Shown here piece after piece: positions 1-7,101 of a stretch of DNA of 11,183 nt. The position numbers and the translations under genes were made by a program. Below the pieces are notes generated by a model. It had not been told where the DNA came from. It did not search any database and saw only the letters and a list, made by a program, of their open reading frames with translations. This stretch comes from PNAI01 sp964575715 (GTDB taxonomy: Bacteria; Pseudomonadota; Alphaproteobacteria; Rhizobiales; Xanthobacteraceae), in the NCBI GenBank assembly GCA_964575715.1, contig CAZNSG010000240.1, positions 1 to 11,183 on the forward strand, written 5' to 3'. Numbering within the stretch: the stretch's first letter is position 1; every line of letters begins with the position of its first letter.

Positions 1-33
1 GATCTGCTCTTCCGTGAACCTCGATTGCTTCAT
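1..33 (-). CDS. IS3-family transposase OrfA, N-terminal 11 codons (cut by window edge)
   Basis: Reading leftward from the ATG at 33-31, the codons give MKQSRFTEEQI, the characteristic opening of IS3-family (IS407-like) OrfA proteins. These are small helix-turn-helix proteins that bind the insertion-sequence ends and are joined to the OrfB integrase by frameshifting. A strong Shine-Dalgarno (GAGAGGGG on the minus strand, 41-48) lies 7 nt upstream of the ATG. The rest of the gene lies outside the window, so intactness cannot be judged. The family call rests on 11 residues plus the adjacent element end, but that opening is very typical. Confidence 0.8.
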   Translation of the reverse strand, partial: MKQSRFTEEQI

Positions 34-92
34 CGTCCGTCCCCTCTCAGGTGACGGACTCTACTCAAATCTGGAGGAAGTTCAGGGGCTCA
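1..92 (-). mobile_element. One end of an IS3-family insertion sequence
   Basis: The element runs in from the window edge and appears to end at 92. Read on the minus strand, the terminus starts TGAGCCCCTGAACTTCCTCC and leads through a short untranslated stretch to the OrfA ribosome site and ATG. IS3-family ends begin 5'-TG and finish CA-3', which fits TG at 92-91. The opposite end, the second inverted repeat and the target duplication are not visible, so the boundary is inferred from one side only. Confidence 0.7.
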
Positions 93-344
93 GGTCACTA
101 TCGCGCTACTTAACTCTTTTATTGTGGTACCGAAACTCGCAGCGATCCAACTTAAAAGGCCAACGAAGAATGCCGCAATGCCAGTAGCGGCCGCGAAGAG
201 TCGCTCCTCGCTCTCGATTGTCCGAGCCGAAGACTCGTATTCTAACAAGCCTATTTCTTTGTGCTCTGGGAGGATGCGATAAGTGGGAAAAAATTGATGC
301 GCTGCATCGAGATGATTTACGTTTTTAAATGGTTCCAAGGCCAT
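90..344 (-). CDS. Small single-span membrane protein, probably cut at its 3' end by the IS
   Basis: This 84-codon frame starts at ATG 344-342. I do not recognise the family. The first ~48 residues are polar, and residues ~49-71 form one hydrophobic segment (LFAAATGIAAFFVGLLSWIA), then a short tail. No clear Shine-Dalgarno precedes the ATG. It lies 107 bp downstream of the amidase gene on the same strand. A one-span protein behind an endolysin-like gene could be a holin-type partner, but that is only positional inference. The TGA stop (92-90) coincides with the terminal TGA of the insertion sequence, so the natural C-terminus was probably lost. Base composition is more AT-rich than the tail genes. 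It could also be an unrelated chromosomal gene or not be expressed. Confidence 0.5.
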   Translation of the reverse strand: MALEPFKNVNHLDAAHQFFPTYRILPEHKEIGLLEYESSARTIESEERLFAAATGIAAFFVGLLSWIAASFGTTIKELSSAIVT

Positions 345-451
345 AAAGTGAACAATCGCCGCGCCTTCTCAACTCTTTGTACTCTAGCTGATCATGTTTG
401 GAGACGTCCATTGCCTATTTTTCCTCATTATGCAGCCAGGACTTGGCCACT
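345..451. other. Gene-free spacer between amidase gene and small membrane ORF
   Basis: This 107-bp stretch is more AT-rich than the tail genes. I see no convincing hairpin followed by a T-run on the minus strand, so no terminator separates the amidase from the small downstream frame. I also see no clear promoter. Confidence 0.4.
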
Positions 452-1303
452 TCAATCGACGTCCACGTAGCGCGCCGCCACCCAGCCCGAGAGCGCATCG
501 CCCTTCTGAGGTACATCCACACGTAGCCAGCGTGTGAGCCCATTCATCGCCGTGTCGCGCACCAGTACCCGCGTCCCGCGCGAGAGACTACCCAGTATCT
601 TGTGCTCAATCCCAGGCCCGCCGCGCAGGTTAAGGTCATGGACATTCACAATGCCATCGCTGTCGCCATCTGATCCCTCCGGTACGGCGCGCCCAAATGT
701 CATCGAGCGTACGCGCTCGATCGGGAACAGCGGATTCGTGTTGATCTTGCGACCCGGTGAGATGAACCAGTGTGGTTCGATAAAACGGATGCCCTGGTAG
801 GCGTTTCGCAGAGCCAAAAGGAGCGCGATCATGCTGCCAATCTGCTGTTCCGAATAATGCAACCAATATCCATCACCGTGGTAATCCGTCATACGCCGCT
901 CGACTGGACCGTCTTTTTCCGAGATTGTTATTCCGAGATCGTTCCGATAGACACCGCTCTCAATCTTGGAGAGTTTGCCGGGATTGATGATCTCAATTCC
1001 GATGCTAAAGAGGTTACAATTTGGACGCCCTTGATATGACGACTTGCCAGCGTGCCAGCATACGCGATTGAAAGGCGCGAGTTGCGTAGTATCGCCGTCG
1101 CGACCGATGACGACGTGGGCAGACACCTTTGCTGATGGATTGCACAGCCACGAGATTGAACCCTCAGCCTTGAGGCCACCGGCGGTGTCGTGCACGATGA
1201 TACCTTCTGGCGCGAGCGCACCGCCTAAGTTCGGCGTCTGACGAAAGGTGGTCTGCTGCGCGTTAACGTAGATGCGGTGATCACGGATTTCGACGTTTAT
1301 CAT
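452..1303 (-). CDS. Endolysin-like N-acetylmuramoyl-L-alanine amidase (Amidase_2) with C-terminal SH3 domain
   Basis: The protein has 283 residues. Residues ~20-195 match the zinc amidase fold of AmpD and T7 lysozyme, which cuts the bond between N-acetylmuramic acid and L-alanine in peptidoglycan. Visible landmarks are H38 (IIVHDTA), H63 (SAHVVI), H84 (CWHAG), E104 (IGIEI), H178 and K186 (SPGRK). A bacterial SH3-type domain occupies ~220-283 (VHDLNLRGGPG to SGWVAARYVDVD) and probably binds the wall. There is no signal peptide, as expected for an endolysin that needs a holin. In AmpD the third zinc ligand is the Asp of the GRKTD motif (Cys in T7 lysozyme); here that position is N188, so catalysis may be impaired. 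The gene begins 36 bp after a truncated M15-type peptidase and ends the tail block. The start is ATG with a weak ribosome site; no better in-frame start is evident. Confidence 0.85.
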   Translation of the reverse strand: MINVEIRDHRIYVNAQQTTFRQTPNLGGALAPEGIIVHDTAGGLKAEGSISWLCNPSAKVSAHVVIGRDGDTTQLAPFNRVCWHAGKSSYQGRPNCNLFSIGIEIINPGKLSKIESGVYRNDLGITISEKDGPVERRMTDYHGDGYWLHYSEQQIGSMIALLLALRNAYQGIRFIEPHWFISPGRKINTNPLFPIERVRSMTFGRAVPEGSDGDSDGIVNVHDLNLRGGPGIEHKILGSLSRGTRVLVRDTAMNGLTRWLRVDVPQKGDALSGWVAARYVDVD

Positions 1304-1339
1304 TTCAGACTCTACGTTCGTTCGATGAACTAGAAGGTT

Positions 1340-1660
1340 TCAGGTGGGGCAGTCCGTAGCGTTCGAGCCGCGCACCTTGCGCAGCGCGTAGCAGCCGCCG
1401 TACCAGTGCAGGTTATCCGCCGCGAGGCGCGCCTGGTCCTGCCCGTAGGCCGTCCAGATCGCGGCGAATGCGCGCGTGAAGGCATCGAAGCATTTGCGGT
1501 GCACCACGAAATGCCTGACCTTCGTCACCTTGCCGGCATCGTCCTTATAGAACATCTGCCACGGCGGGACGAACGGCACGAGTTGCCGCGCAAAGATGCG
1601 GCTCGTCGGATCGCCGTAGAATGCGATCAAGGACTGGTTGTCGTCGTGCGGCCAATCCAT
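1340..1660 (-). pseudogene. C-terminally truncated M15-type (D-Ala-D-Ala carboxypeptidase/endolysin-like) peptidase remnant
   Basis: The frame has 106 codons from ATG 1660-1658, 3 nt after the stop of the preceding gene, so translation is probably coupled. Residues 1-100 resemble the N-terminal half of phage-associated M15 peptidases (about 180-200 residues as I recall): FYGDP (14-18), VHRKC (53-57), YGGCY (87-91) and RKVRGSN (94-100). In those proteins the RGS segment leads directly into a Ser-x-His-x-x-Gly-x-Ala-x-Asp metal-binding motif. Here it runs into ATDCPT and a stop, so the zinc His/Asp residues and the C-terminal half are missing. I do not find the missing motif in the 36 bp before the amidase start. 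It probably arose by deletion. A short functional protein is possible but cannot be a working M15 peptidase. The family assignment is from memory. Confidence 0.6.
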
Positions 1661-1663
1661 GGC

Positions 1664-2068
1664 TCACTCCGGCGCGAGAATGGTTGCGGGATCGGCGCCG
1701 ATGGCTTTGAGCAGCGCGAGCGCGGTTTTATCGTCGGAATAGATCGCGTCGCGCGTGTTCCAGCGTTCGCGCGTGTAGAGATCGGCGGCATCGAGCGCTG
1801 CGCGCGCGGCATCGAGCTTGCCTGCAGCGGCGAGGCGATCGACGATCTTGCGTTTTGGCACCAGATGATAAGGCGGGACATTTGCCGCGCGCAGAACGGC
1901 GTGCAGGTTTTTCTCGCTGTCGATGCGCGTTATCGTTCCGCCGCGTGCCGTCCACGCTTGCAACGCGACATCTTCGGCCTGAACAAAACGCGCGCGCGCG
2001 CTGGCATAGATGGCGGTTTTGTCACCGCCGACAATCCAGTAATGATCATGTGCATTGTAAAACATCAT
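1664..2068 (-). CDS. Small phage tail-associated protein (hypothetical)
   Basis: The protein has 134 residues and no membrane segment or signal peptide. Its ATG (2068-2066) overlaps the TGA of the spike gene by 4 nt (ATGA), a strong sign of translational coupling, and the next gene starts 3 nt after its stop. Residues 9-50 (HYWIVGGDKTAIY, SARARFV, AWTARGG) resemble a motif I recall from small proteins encoded beside phage tail fibres. Residues ~71-131 are probably helical (RKIVDRLAAAGKLDAARAAL; KAIGADPATIL) and resemble the ends of tail-fibre companion or chaperone proteins. I cannot name a family. A role in spike folding or attachment to the tail is inferred from position. Confidence 0.7.
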   Translation of the reverse strand: MMFYNAHDHYWIVGGDKTAIYASARARFVQAEDVALQAWTARGGTITRIDSEKNLHAVLRAANVPPYHLVPKRKIVDRLAAAGKLDAARAALDAADLYTRERWNTRDAIYSDDKTALALLKAIGADPATILAPE

Positions 2069-3933
2069 GCGTATTGCCCTCCCGTTGAAGTGGTACCGGC
2101 AACATTGCCGGGAAAATAATTGGCGCCGCTTCCGGCCGTGTTGATGACAGCGTTCAGTGCGGCGTCATAGCGCTTGGCCGTGACAGTGCCGCTATAGGTC
2201 ATGAACACAGCGACGATCTCGGAGCATTGCTCGGCCTTCGCAAAGGTCACGAACGTTGGAGAATTTGTGACCGTGACCGTCACCGCAGCAATGGCTTGGA
2301 TCGAGCTCGCGGTGACCTCTGTCCAGTAGTGATAGAATGCGGCGGCACCGCTGATGTTGTAGGCGACGTTGATTGCAATGGCGCCGGCATATAGCGCGTG
2401 CAGATGCGCGGTCCCGGCCACAGCGCCAAACTCGACCTTGCCGGTGACGGTAATCTTGCCGCCAAAGGCGGCCAGCATTCCTTCACCGGAAGTCGTGGTG
2501 GTGACTTTCACACCCTCGATTGAAAGCGCGACGCCATAACCAGTCACGACGACGGCATCCTTGCTGGTGGTCGAGATCACCACATTTGACGGCGTCGTGG
2601 TGTCGCCACTGATCTTCAGCGTTCCACCCCCCACGACCGGGAGCGTCATCAAGATGCCGCCGGTATAGGTTCCGGCGGCGACATTGACGGTGACGGCAAA
2701 TCCCCTCGTATCGAGAGTGTTAACCGTATCGATGGCCTTTTGAATAGTGAGGAAAGCGCCGCCCGCCGTGTTTGCCAGCCCGTTATTGCTATCCGAGCCG
2801 TCGGTGCGGACGAAGTAGCTACGGGCCGCGGTCAGGACCTCGCGCGCGTTGGTGATCTGGGTGATGCTGTAATCGCCGGATGCCGCGACGACCGCGCCGG
2901 TTCGCCCGAACACCGACGACACCGATCCGCCACCGGTACCGCCCGGCCCCGCCAGCAGTTTCCAGCGGCTCTCGGTCGCGTCGTACCACAAGACAGCGCT
3001 CTGCTTGGCCGCGAGCGTGAGGTCCGCGCCGAAGGAAAAGCGGTTGGCTGCGCTTGATGACGCGTTGGCGTCCTTGAGCAGGATGGTATTGGCGCCCGCA
3101 TTGACGACGGCGACGATGCGGCCGTCGCCGCCACCGGCGAGGCCGGTGATATTGCGGCTGGCGTCGGAGGAAAGCCGCAGCACGCTCGCTGAGCTGAGCC
3201 CGGCCGGGTTGTAATCGTTCTGATCGGCGGTGATCTGGGTAGGCGAAATATCGCCGGTGAGAAAGAAACCGGAGTTGATTTTTGCTGCGCCGGTGGTTTT
3301 ATCGACGACCAAGGCGTCGATCCAGGTCGTGCCGTCCGGGCTGACCTTGAAATGCAAATCGTCGTCGCCCGTGAGCCCGATCTCGGCGCGGCCGGAAAAG
3401 TTGTCTTGAAACAAGAATGAGAGAGTCTTCGCCGCGTTCTCTTTGCTGAGCTTGTAGCGCAGATGGCCGTCGCCCCCCTCGGCGACCGTCTTGGCGGTCC
3501 ACAGCGCGTTGTTGAGCTTTGCGCTCACCGGATTGGTTGTGTCCGCCGTCGTGCCGACGCCGAGCAGCGCGAGATTTTGGAGCTCGGAAATGCCACCGGA
3601 CATGCCCATCCACGCACTGCCGTTCCATGCGAGCAATGCGCCCTCGTCGGCAACAAAGGCGAGCCAGCCGGTGCGCGGCGGATAAAACAGCCAGCCGCCG
3701 CCGGAATAGCGCGCAAACTGGTTGTCCTTGCCGGCGAACGCGCCGGTCCCTGTCGGCTTGACGATATAGCGACTGTTTTCTGCCGGCGACGCCGGCGGCG
3801 CGCTCAACGCGCGGCTTGCGACCGCAAGCTGCACGAATATGTCGAGCAGGGTGAGCGCTTCGTTATGGGTGACATGCTTTTGCGCTTGTGCCGCTTCGAT
3901 GGTGGGCAGGCCGAGATGGGGGGTGTCGGTCAT
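2065..3933 (-). CDS. DUF2793 tail spike/fibre with C-terminal beta-helix domain
   Basis: The protein has 622 residues from ATG 3933-3931, chosen because GAAAGG lies 7 nt upstream and the family opens with TPHLGLP. Residues ~4-110 are a typical DUF2793 domain (AAQAQKHVTHNEAL; LSAPPASP; RYIV; WLFYPPRTGW). This domain occurs on tail proteins of alphaproteobacterial phages and GTA-like clusters and probably attaches the spike to the tail tip. Residues ~120-330 form a middle region of fibre-type repeats. A Gly-rich collar (~328-360, SSVFGRTGAVVAASGDY) is a common fibre linker. Residues ~373-560 look like a right-handed beta-helix of pectin-lyase type (YFVRTDGSDSNNG, FLTIQKAI, VNVAAGTYTGG). The C-terminus (ANYFPGNVAGTTSTGGQYA) resembles other spike ends. 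It probably binds or trims surface glycan; no catalytic residues can be assigned. The frame is intact. It follows the megatron remnant across a palindromic repeat. Confidence 0.88.
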   Translation of the reverse strand: MTDTPHLGLPTIEAAQAQKHVTHNEALTLLDIFVQLAVASRALSAPPASPAENSRYIVKPTGTGAFAGKDNQFARYSGGGWLFYPPRTGWLAFVADEGALLAWNGSAWMGMSGGISELQNLALLGVGTTADTTNPVSAKLNNALWTAKTVAEGGDGHLRYKLSKENAAKTLSFLFQDNFSGRAEIGLTGDDDLHFKVSPDGTTWIDALVVDKTTGAAKINSGFFLTGDISPTQITADQNDYNPAGLSSASVLRLSSDASRNITGLAGGGDGRIVAVVNAGANTILLKDANASSSAANRFSFGADLTLAAKQSAVLWYDATESRWKLLAGPGGTGGGSVSSVFGRTGAVVAASGDYSITQITNAREVLTAARSYFVRTDGSDSNNGLANTAGGAFLTIQKAIDTVNTLDTRGFAVTVNVAAGTYTGGILMTLPVVGGGTLKISGDTTTPSNVVISTTSKDAVVVTGYGVALSIEGVKVTTTTSGEGMLAAFGGKITVTGKVEFGAVAGTAHLHALYAGAIAINVAYNISGAAAFYHYWTEVTASSIQAIAAVTVTVTNSPTFVTFAKAEQCSEIVAVFMTYSGTVTAKRYDAALNAVINTAGSGANYFPGNVAGTTSTGGQYA

Positions 3934-3940
3934 GATTCTA

Positions 3941-3946
3941 CCTTTC
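3941..3946 (-). promoter_or_regulatory. Ribosome-binding site fixing the DUF2793 gene start
   Basis: GAAAGG on the minus strand lies 7 nt before the ATG at 3933-3931. It favours this start over an in-frame ATG at 3996, whose extra codons come from the palindromic repeat. The end of the repeat touches this site at 3946, so a hairpin there could influence access to it. Confidence 0.75.
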
Positions 3947-4060
3947 GCCGTTATCCTGAGGTGGCCGCGAAGCGGCCCTCGAAGGATGACGGGCACAGAT
4001 TCACGGGCCGTCGCCCTTCGAGGCTCGACGCTTCGCGTCTCGCACCTCAGGGTGACGGCG
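3946..4060. repeat. 115-bp palindromic intergenic repeat (REP/BIME-like)
   Basis: The outer arms, 3946-3963 and 4043-4060, pair at 16 of 18 positions. An inner pair, 3977-3992 with 4008-4023, matches at 14 of 16. Between them sit two small perfect hairpins: GGCCGC-GAA-GCGGCC (3963-3977) and GACGC-TTC-GCGTC (4027-4039). The whole can fold as a cruciform or a branched RNA. The sequence style (TCCTGAGGTG, CTCGAAGGATGACG) is one I recall as frequent in Bradyrhizobium-type genomes. It fills the gap between the megatron stop (4071) and the spike ribosome site. Confidence 0.85.
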
Positions 4061-4070
4061 ATAAGTTGTG

Positions 4071-6974
4071 CTACATGACCAACGTCGTCTCGGTCGCGAT
4101 GCCGCGGCCGACGGTTGCTGAAACTTGCGCGAGGCGAACAGACAATGTTCCCTGCGGAGATCCGAAATCGGCAATCTCATCGGCTGCCGCGTAGAGCACG
4201 TTCGGAGCGAACGCATCGAGCGTGCGCAGCACATTCGTCCCGGAGAGAATGTCGATCTGATATTTTTCGAACTGCTCGCCGAGCGGCACATCCTGCGCTT
4301 CCCAGGAATCGCCGTCGATGCGCGTGCGCCTGATCCAGCGGAACTGTACGCCGCTGCCGTCGCGCGCGGCACGAAGGTGCGCAGGCGAGAGCGGACGCAG
4401 CGCGGTCGCCAACGGAGTTGCCTCGATTGCGAGCGCGGCGGCATCGCCGTGGTCGCGGTCGGCGGCAATGATGCGCAACTGCAACGGCCGGCCGAGCGCG
4501 CCCAGCCCGCGCGCAACCGGCACGACGTGCTCATCGAGCAGCACGAATGGGCTACCGACGGGCAGCGGATCGCCCATCGCCCATTCGCTGCCCCCCTGCC
4601 CGCGCAGAAAGCGGCTTAGCTCGTAGGTGCGCTCATCCACCAGCTCGGCACTGGCAAATTGCAGCACCTCCCAGGCACCATCGGCGCGCCGGACCGCCGC
4701 TACATTGGCACCGCCAAAGAGTGCGGTATCGGAAACCGAAGCAAGCGTGCCGCCATAGAGCCGCACGCGCATGCGTCCGGTGTGGTCCCAGCGGCCGGTC
4801 GGGCCGCGTGCAAGTGCGTCGAGCGTCGTGCCGACAATCGACGGCACGAGCGCAAGCGCCGCGCGTGTGTATGACAGCCCATCGCTTGAAGCCCAGACCG
4901 CAACCGAGCCGGGCCACGGATCGGCGAACACCGCCACACGCATGAGCACCGGCGGGTCTTCGTTCGTGAGCGTGGGCAGATCGAGCAGGAGCGCATGCAC
5001 CGGACCGACCGGCAAGGGCAAGTCCGGCGTGTGGCGGCGCGGTGCGGCGAGCGGCACATCGAATACTTCGGGGTCGATCGAGTGTGCCTTGAAGGCGCGA
5101 CTTTCGGTATCGACCACTTCGCGGATTTCGATCAACCGCCGCCGCCCGCCGACGGTCAGCGCCATCACGTCGCCGGGCGCGAGCGCGAGCCGGCTCGGCG
5201 GCAGCGCGAAGTCGGCGCTCTCGCGCGCGGCCCAAAGATCCTGCAGCCAGATTTCGGCGCGCCGTTCGGCCAGTGCGCCATTGGCCACCATGGCAATGTC
5301 GGCATTCGACGTGCGGGCGCTGCCGCCAACGAGCCGACGCGAGATCGCAACCGCGCGGCGGTAATCGGCACTGCCATCGGTAAAGCCGAGCGAGACTTCG
5401 CGCGGCAGTTCAGTCTCCTGCCCGCGCACCAGGCGGAACGGCGCCCCGTTTGCCGGCAGCACCAGATCGTCCTCGCTGAGTTCAATGACCGGTACGCCGC
5501 CGCGCGGGCGGAAGGCAAGCTCGCCCGATTGTTCGGAAGCGTCGAATGCAAAGGCGGCGGCGAGCGGCTCGAGTGCGGCGCGCGCGGCCATCGGCCGGTC
5601 GATCAAATAACCGTCGGGGCCCTCGCCGAGCGCATCGGCGTTGAAATCCGTGGTTCCGGTGTCGGTGAGGATGGCGGAGACGAGCCCTTCGAGCGGGCAG
5701 GCGCCAAGCCGGCCGGTGAGCCAGTGGCCGTTTTCCCAATTCGGGCCGTCGCTCCACACATCGAGCGCGGCCGGAAAAATCGGATAGGGCCGCGCGTCCC
5801 AAGTCCACACGTGCAGTCCGGTGACTGCAACCATGCGATCGCCGTAGAGAGAGGAGATCGGGTTAAGCGTGGCGGTTGCGCCGAATTGCGGGTCGAAGGC
5901 AGAGAGAACGGTCTCGATGTAACGGCGCTGAATGAGATCGTCGCGCCGGCCGTTGGAGAAATAGGGCAGTCCGCCGGCCGCGGATTTCACGTCGGGAAAC
6001 GTGCTCGGCTGGTTGGCACCCTTGTCCACCGCGGGACAGCCGAATTCGGTCAGCCAAATCGGCTTGCTCTGGGCCACCCAGGCGGTGGGCGTCGTGAGTT
6101 CCGTGCCGCCGACGCGCTCGTAATGCGGGTTCGACCACCAGTTCCAGAGATCCTTGGCGCGGTAGATCCAGGGCTTGCCCAAACCATCGGTGATCGCGTT
6201 GCGACTTTGCGCCATGCGCGCGGCATCATCGGCATAATACCAGTCGAAGGCTTCGCCGCCGTTGAGATTTGAGCGCAGATAGTCACGATCATAAATGGTG
6301 CTGGCGAGCGCGCGGTCGAGATGGTTGGCGGTGTCGCGCCAATCGGAAAGCGGTACATAGTAGTCGATGCCGACCACGTCGACCGCCGAGGACGCCCACA
6401 ATGCATCGAGCGGAAAGCGCACTTCCTGTGCGCCCGCATCGACCACATGCGAGCTGTATTCGGTCCAGTCGGCGCCATAGGTCACGGTCGTACCGGCGCC
6501 GAGAATGGACTTCACTTCGACCGCGAGGCTGGCGAGCTGGCTGACCGCCGGATAGACGCCCGAGGCCGAGCGCACGCGGGTCAAACTTCTTAGCTCCGAA
6601 CCAATCAGAAACGCATCGACGCCGCCGGCATCGACCGCGAGTTGCGCGTAGTGGCGGATCATGCGGCGATAGCCCCAATCTTCGGTGCCGCCGAAGAACG
6701 CCGCGATCTGATCGGCCGCGGCCGCGGTGCCGTCGGGCGAGCCGGGCCGGCCCGGCGCCGGGTCGCAGGTGATGCGCCCGCGCCAGGGATAGACCTCCTG
6801 CGGTGACGCGCCGGTCCACGGATCTGTGAGCGTGTTGCCGGCGGGAATGTCCATCATGATAAACGGATAGAGCGTGACCATGATCCCGCGCGCGTTGAGC
6901 TCGGCAATCAGATGCACCACGCTGGCATCGGAAGGCGTGCCGCCGAACGCGGCCCGGTCATCGACCGTAGACAC
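4071..6974 (-). CDS. 5'-truncated GTA megatron-like tail-tip protein (GTA_TIM and phage tail domains)
   Basis: This open frame has 967 codons. It matches the central and C-terminal parts of the large baseplate protein of gene transfer agents (gp15-like, TIM-barrel type; intact relatives are about 1,280 residues). Residues ~5-410 are the TIM-barrel-like domain: YGGTPSD-like FGGTPSDASV (10-19), PFIMMDIPAGN, YPWRGRITCDPAPGRPGSPD, IGSELRSLTR with E127, PIWLTEFGCPAVD with E310, HVWTWDARPYP. E127 and E310 are candidate glycosidase-type acids. Residues ~440 onward are tail-tip and C-terminal regions. The family's N-terminal ~310-330 residues are absent: recognisable sequence continues 29 codons beyond the first usable start (GTG 6974-6972), then meets an in-frame TAA at 7064-7062. 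The GTG has only a weak ribosome site, so this is probably a pseudogene, though nothing breaks the remaining 2.9 kb. It is the first gene of the tail block. Confidence 0.85.
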   Translation of the reverse strand: MSTVDDRAAFGGTPSDASVVHLIAELNARGIMVTLYPFIMMDIPAGNTLTDPWTGASPQEVYPWRGRITCDPAPGRPGSPDGTAAAADQIAAFFGGTEDWGYRRMIRHYAQLAVDAGGVDAFLIGSELRSLTRVRSASGVYPAVSQLASLAVEVKSILGAGTTVTYGADWTEYSSHVVDAGAQEVRFPLDALWASSAVDVVGIDYYVPLSDWRDTANHLDRALASTIYDRDYLRSNLNGGEAFDWYYADDAARMAQSRNAITDGLGKPWIYRAKDLWNWWSNPHYERVGGTELTTPTAWVAQSKPIWLTEFGCPAVDKGANQPSTFPDVKSAAGGLPYFSNGRRDDLIQRRYIETVLSAFDPQFGATATLNPISSLYGDRMVAVTGLHVWTWDARPYPIFPAALDVWSDGPNWENGHWLTGRLGACPLEGLVSAILTDTGTTDFNADALGEGPDGYLIDRPMAARAALEPLAAAFAFDASEQSGELAFRPRGGVPVIELSEDDLVLPANGAPFRLVRGQETELPREVSLGFTDGSADYRRAVAISRRLVGGSARTSNADIAMVANGALAERRAEIWLQDLWAARESADFALPPSRLALAPGDVMALTVGGRRRLIEIREVVDTESRAFKAHSIDPEVFDVPLAAPRRHTPDLPLPVGPVHALLLDLPTLTNEDPPVLMRVAVFADPWPGSVAVWASSDGLSYTRAALALVPSIVGTTLDALARGPTGRWDHTGRMRVRLYGGTLASVSDTALFGGANVAAVRRADGAWEVLQFASAELVDERTYELSRFLRGQGGSEWAMGDPLPVGSPFVLLDEHVVPVARGLGALGRPLQLRIIAADRDHGDAAALAIEATPLATALRPLSPAHLRAARDGSGVQFRWIRRTRIDGDSWEAQDVPLGEQFEKYQIDILSGTNVLRTLDAFAPNVLYAAADEIADFGSPQGTLSVRLAQVSATVGRGIATETTLVM

Positions 6975-7061
6975 GAGATACGCACTACCTCGATCGACGC
7001 CGGCGACCGACCAGGTAGCGCCATGAGTCGATTTCTCGCGGTTGTCGATGCCGGGCCGCAG
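6975..7061 (-). pseudogene. In-frame upstream remnant of the megatron gene, ending at the truncation point
   Basis: These 29 codons read in the same frame as the megatron gene but contain no ATG, GTG or TTG start. The peptide LRPGIDNREK, then THGATWSVAGVDRGSAYL, resembles the linker that precedes the TIM barrel in intact relatives (RPGVDxRxK...WSVAG). The next codon upstream is TAA, and beyond it neither composition nor translation fits the gene. The break therefore lies at about 7062. Confidence 0.7.
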
Positions 7062-7077
7062 TTACGCTGTCAAGGAG

Positions 7078-7101
7078 TATATTCCTGTTTATATGAATAT
7101 A
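7078..7101 (-). promoter_or_regulatory. Inverted repeat with possible -10 element at the tail-block junction
   Basis: TATATTC (7078-7084) and GAATATA (7095-7101) are perfect 7-bp arms around a 10-bp AT-rich centre. Read on the minus strand, TATACT begins inside the proximal arm and resembles a -10 box; TTGACA follows a few bases later. This could be an operator over an old promoter whose gene was replaced by the megatron fragment. I see no good -35 at 17 bp from TATACT, so the promoter call is weak; the inverted repeat itself is plain. Confidence 0.35.

Noticed and set aside
1981..2004. Run of alternating CG near 1991 as a Z-DNA or regulatory element
   Set aside because: It is short, lies inside the 134-codon gene and reads as ordinary Ala/Arg codons in high-GC DNA.
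1406..2119. Plus-strand open frame of 237 codons opposite the peptidase remnant and tail-associated gene
   Set aside because: The minus-strand genes are tightly coupled (ATGA overlap, 3-nt gap) and family-like; the opposite frame shows nothing recognisable.
3934..3996. Upstream ATG start for the DUF2793 gene
   Set aside because: The 21 extra residues are encoded by the palindromic repeat, and a good ribosome site precedes the ATG at 3933.
3463..4194. Plus-strand open frame of 243 codons crossing the spike start, palindromic repeat and megatron end
   Set aside because: It spans two genes and a repeat in the opposite direction and has low-complexity Arg-rich composition.
4995..6272. Plus-strand open frame of 425 codons inside the megatron gene
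   Set aside because: It is Arg/Gly/Ala-rich, has no family features and lies opposite conserved TIM-barrel and tail sequence.
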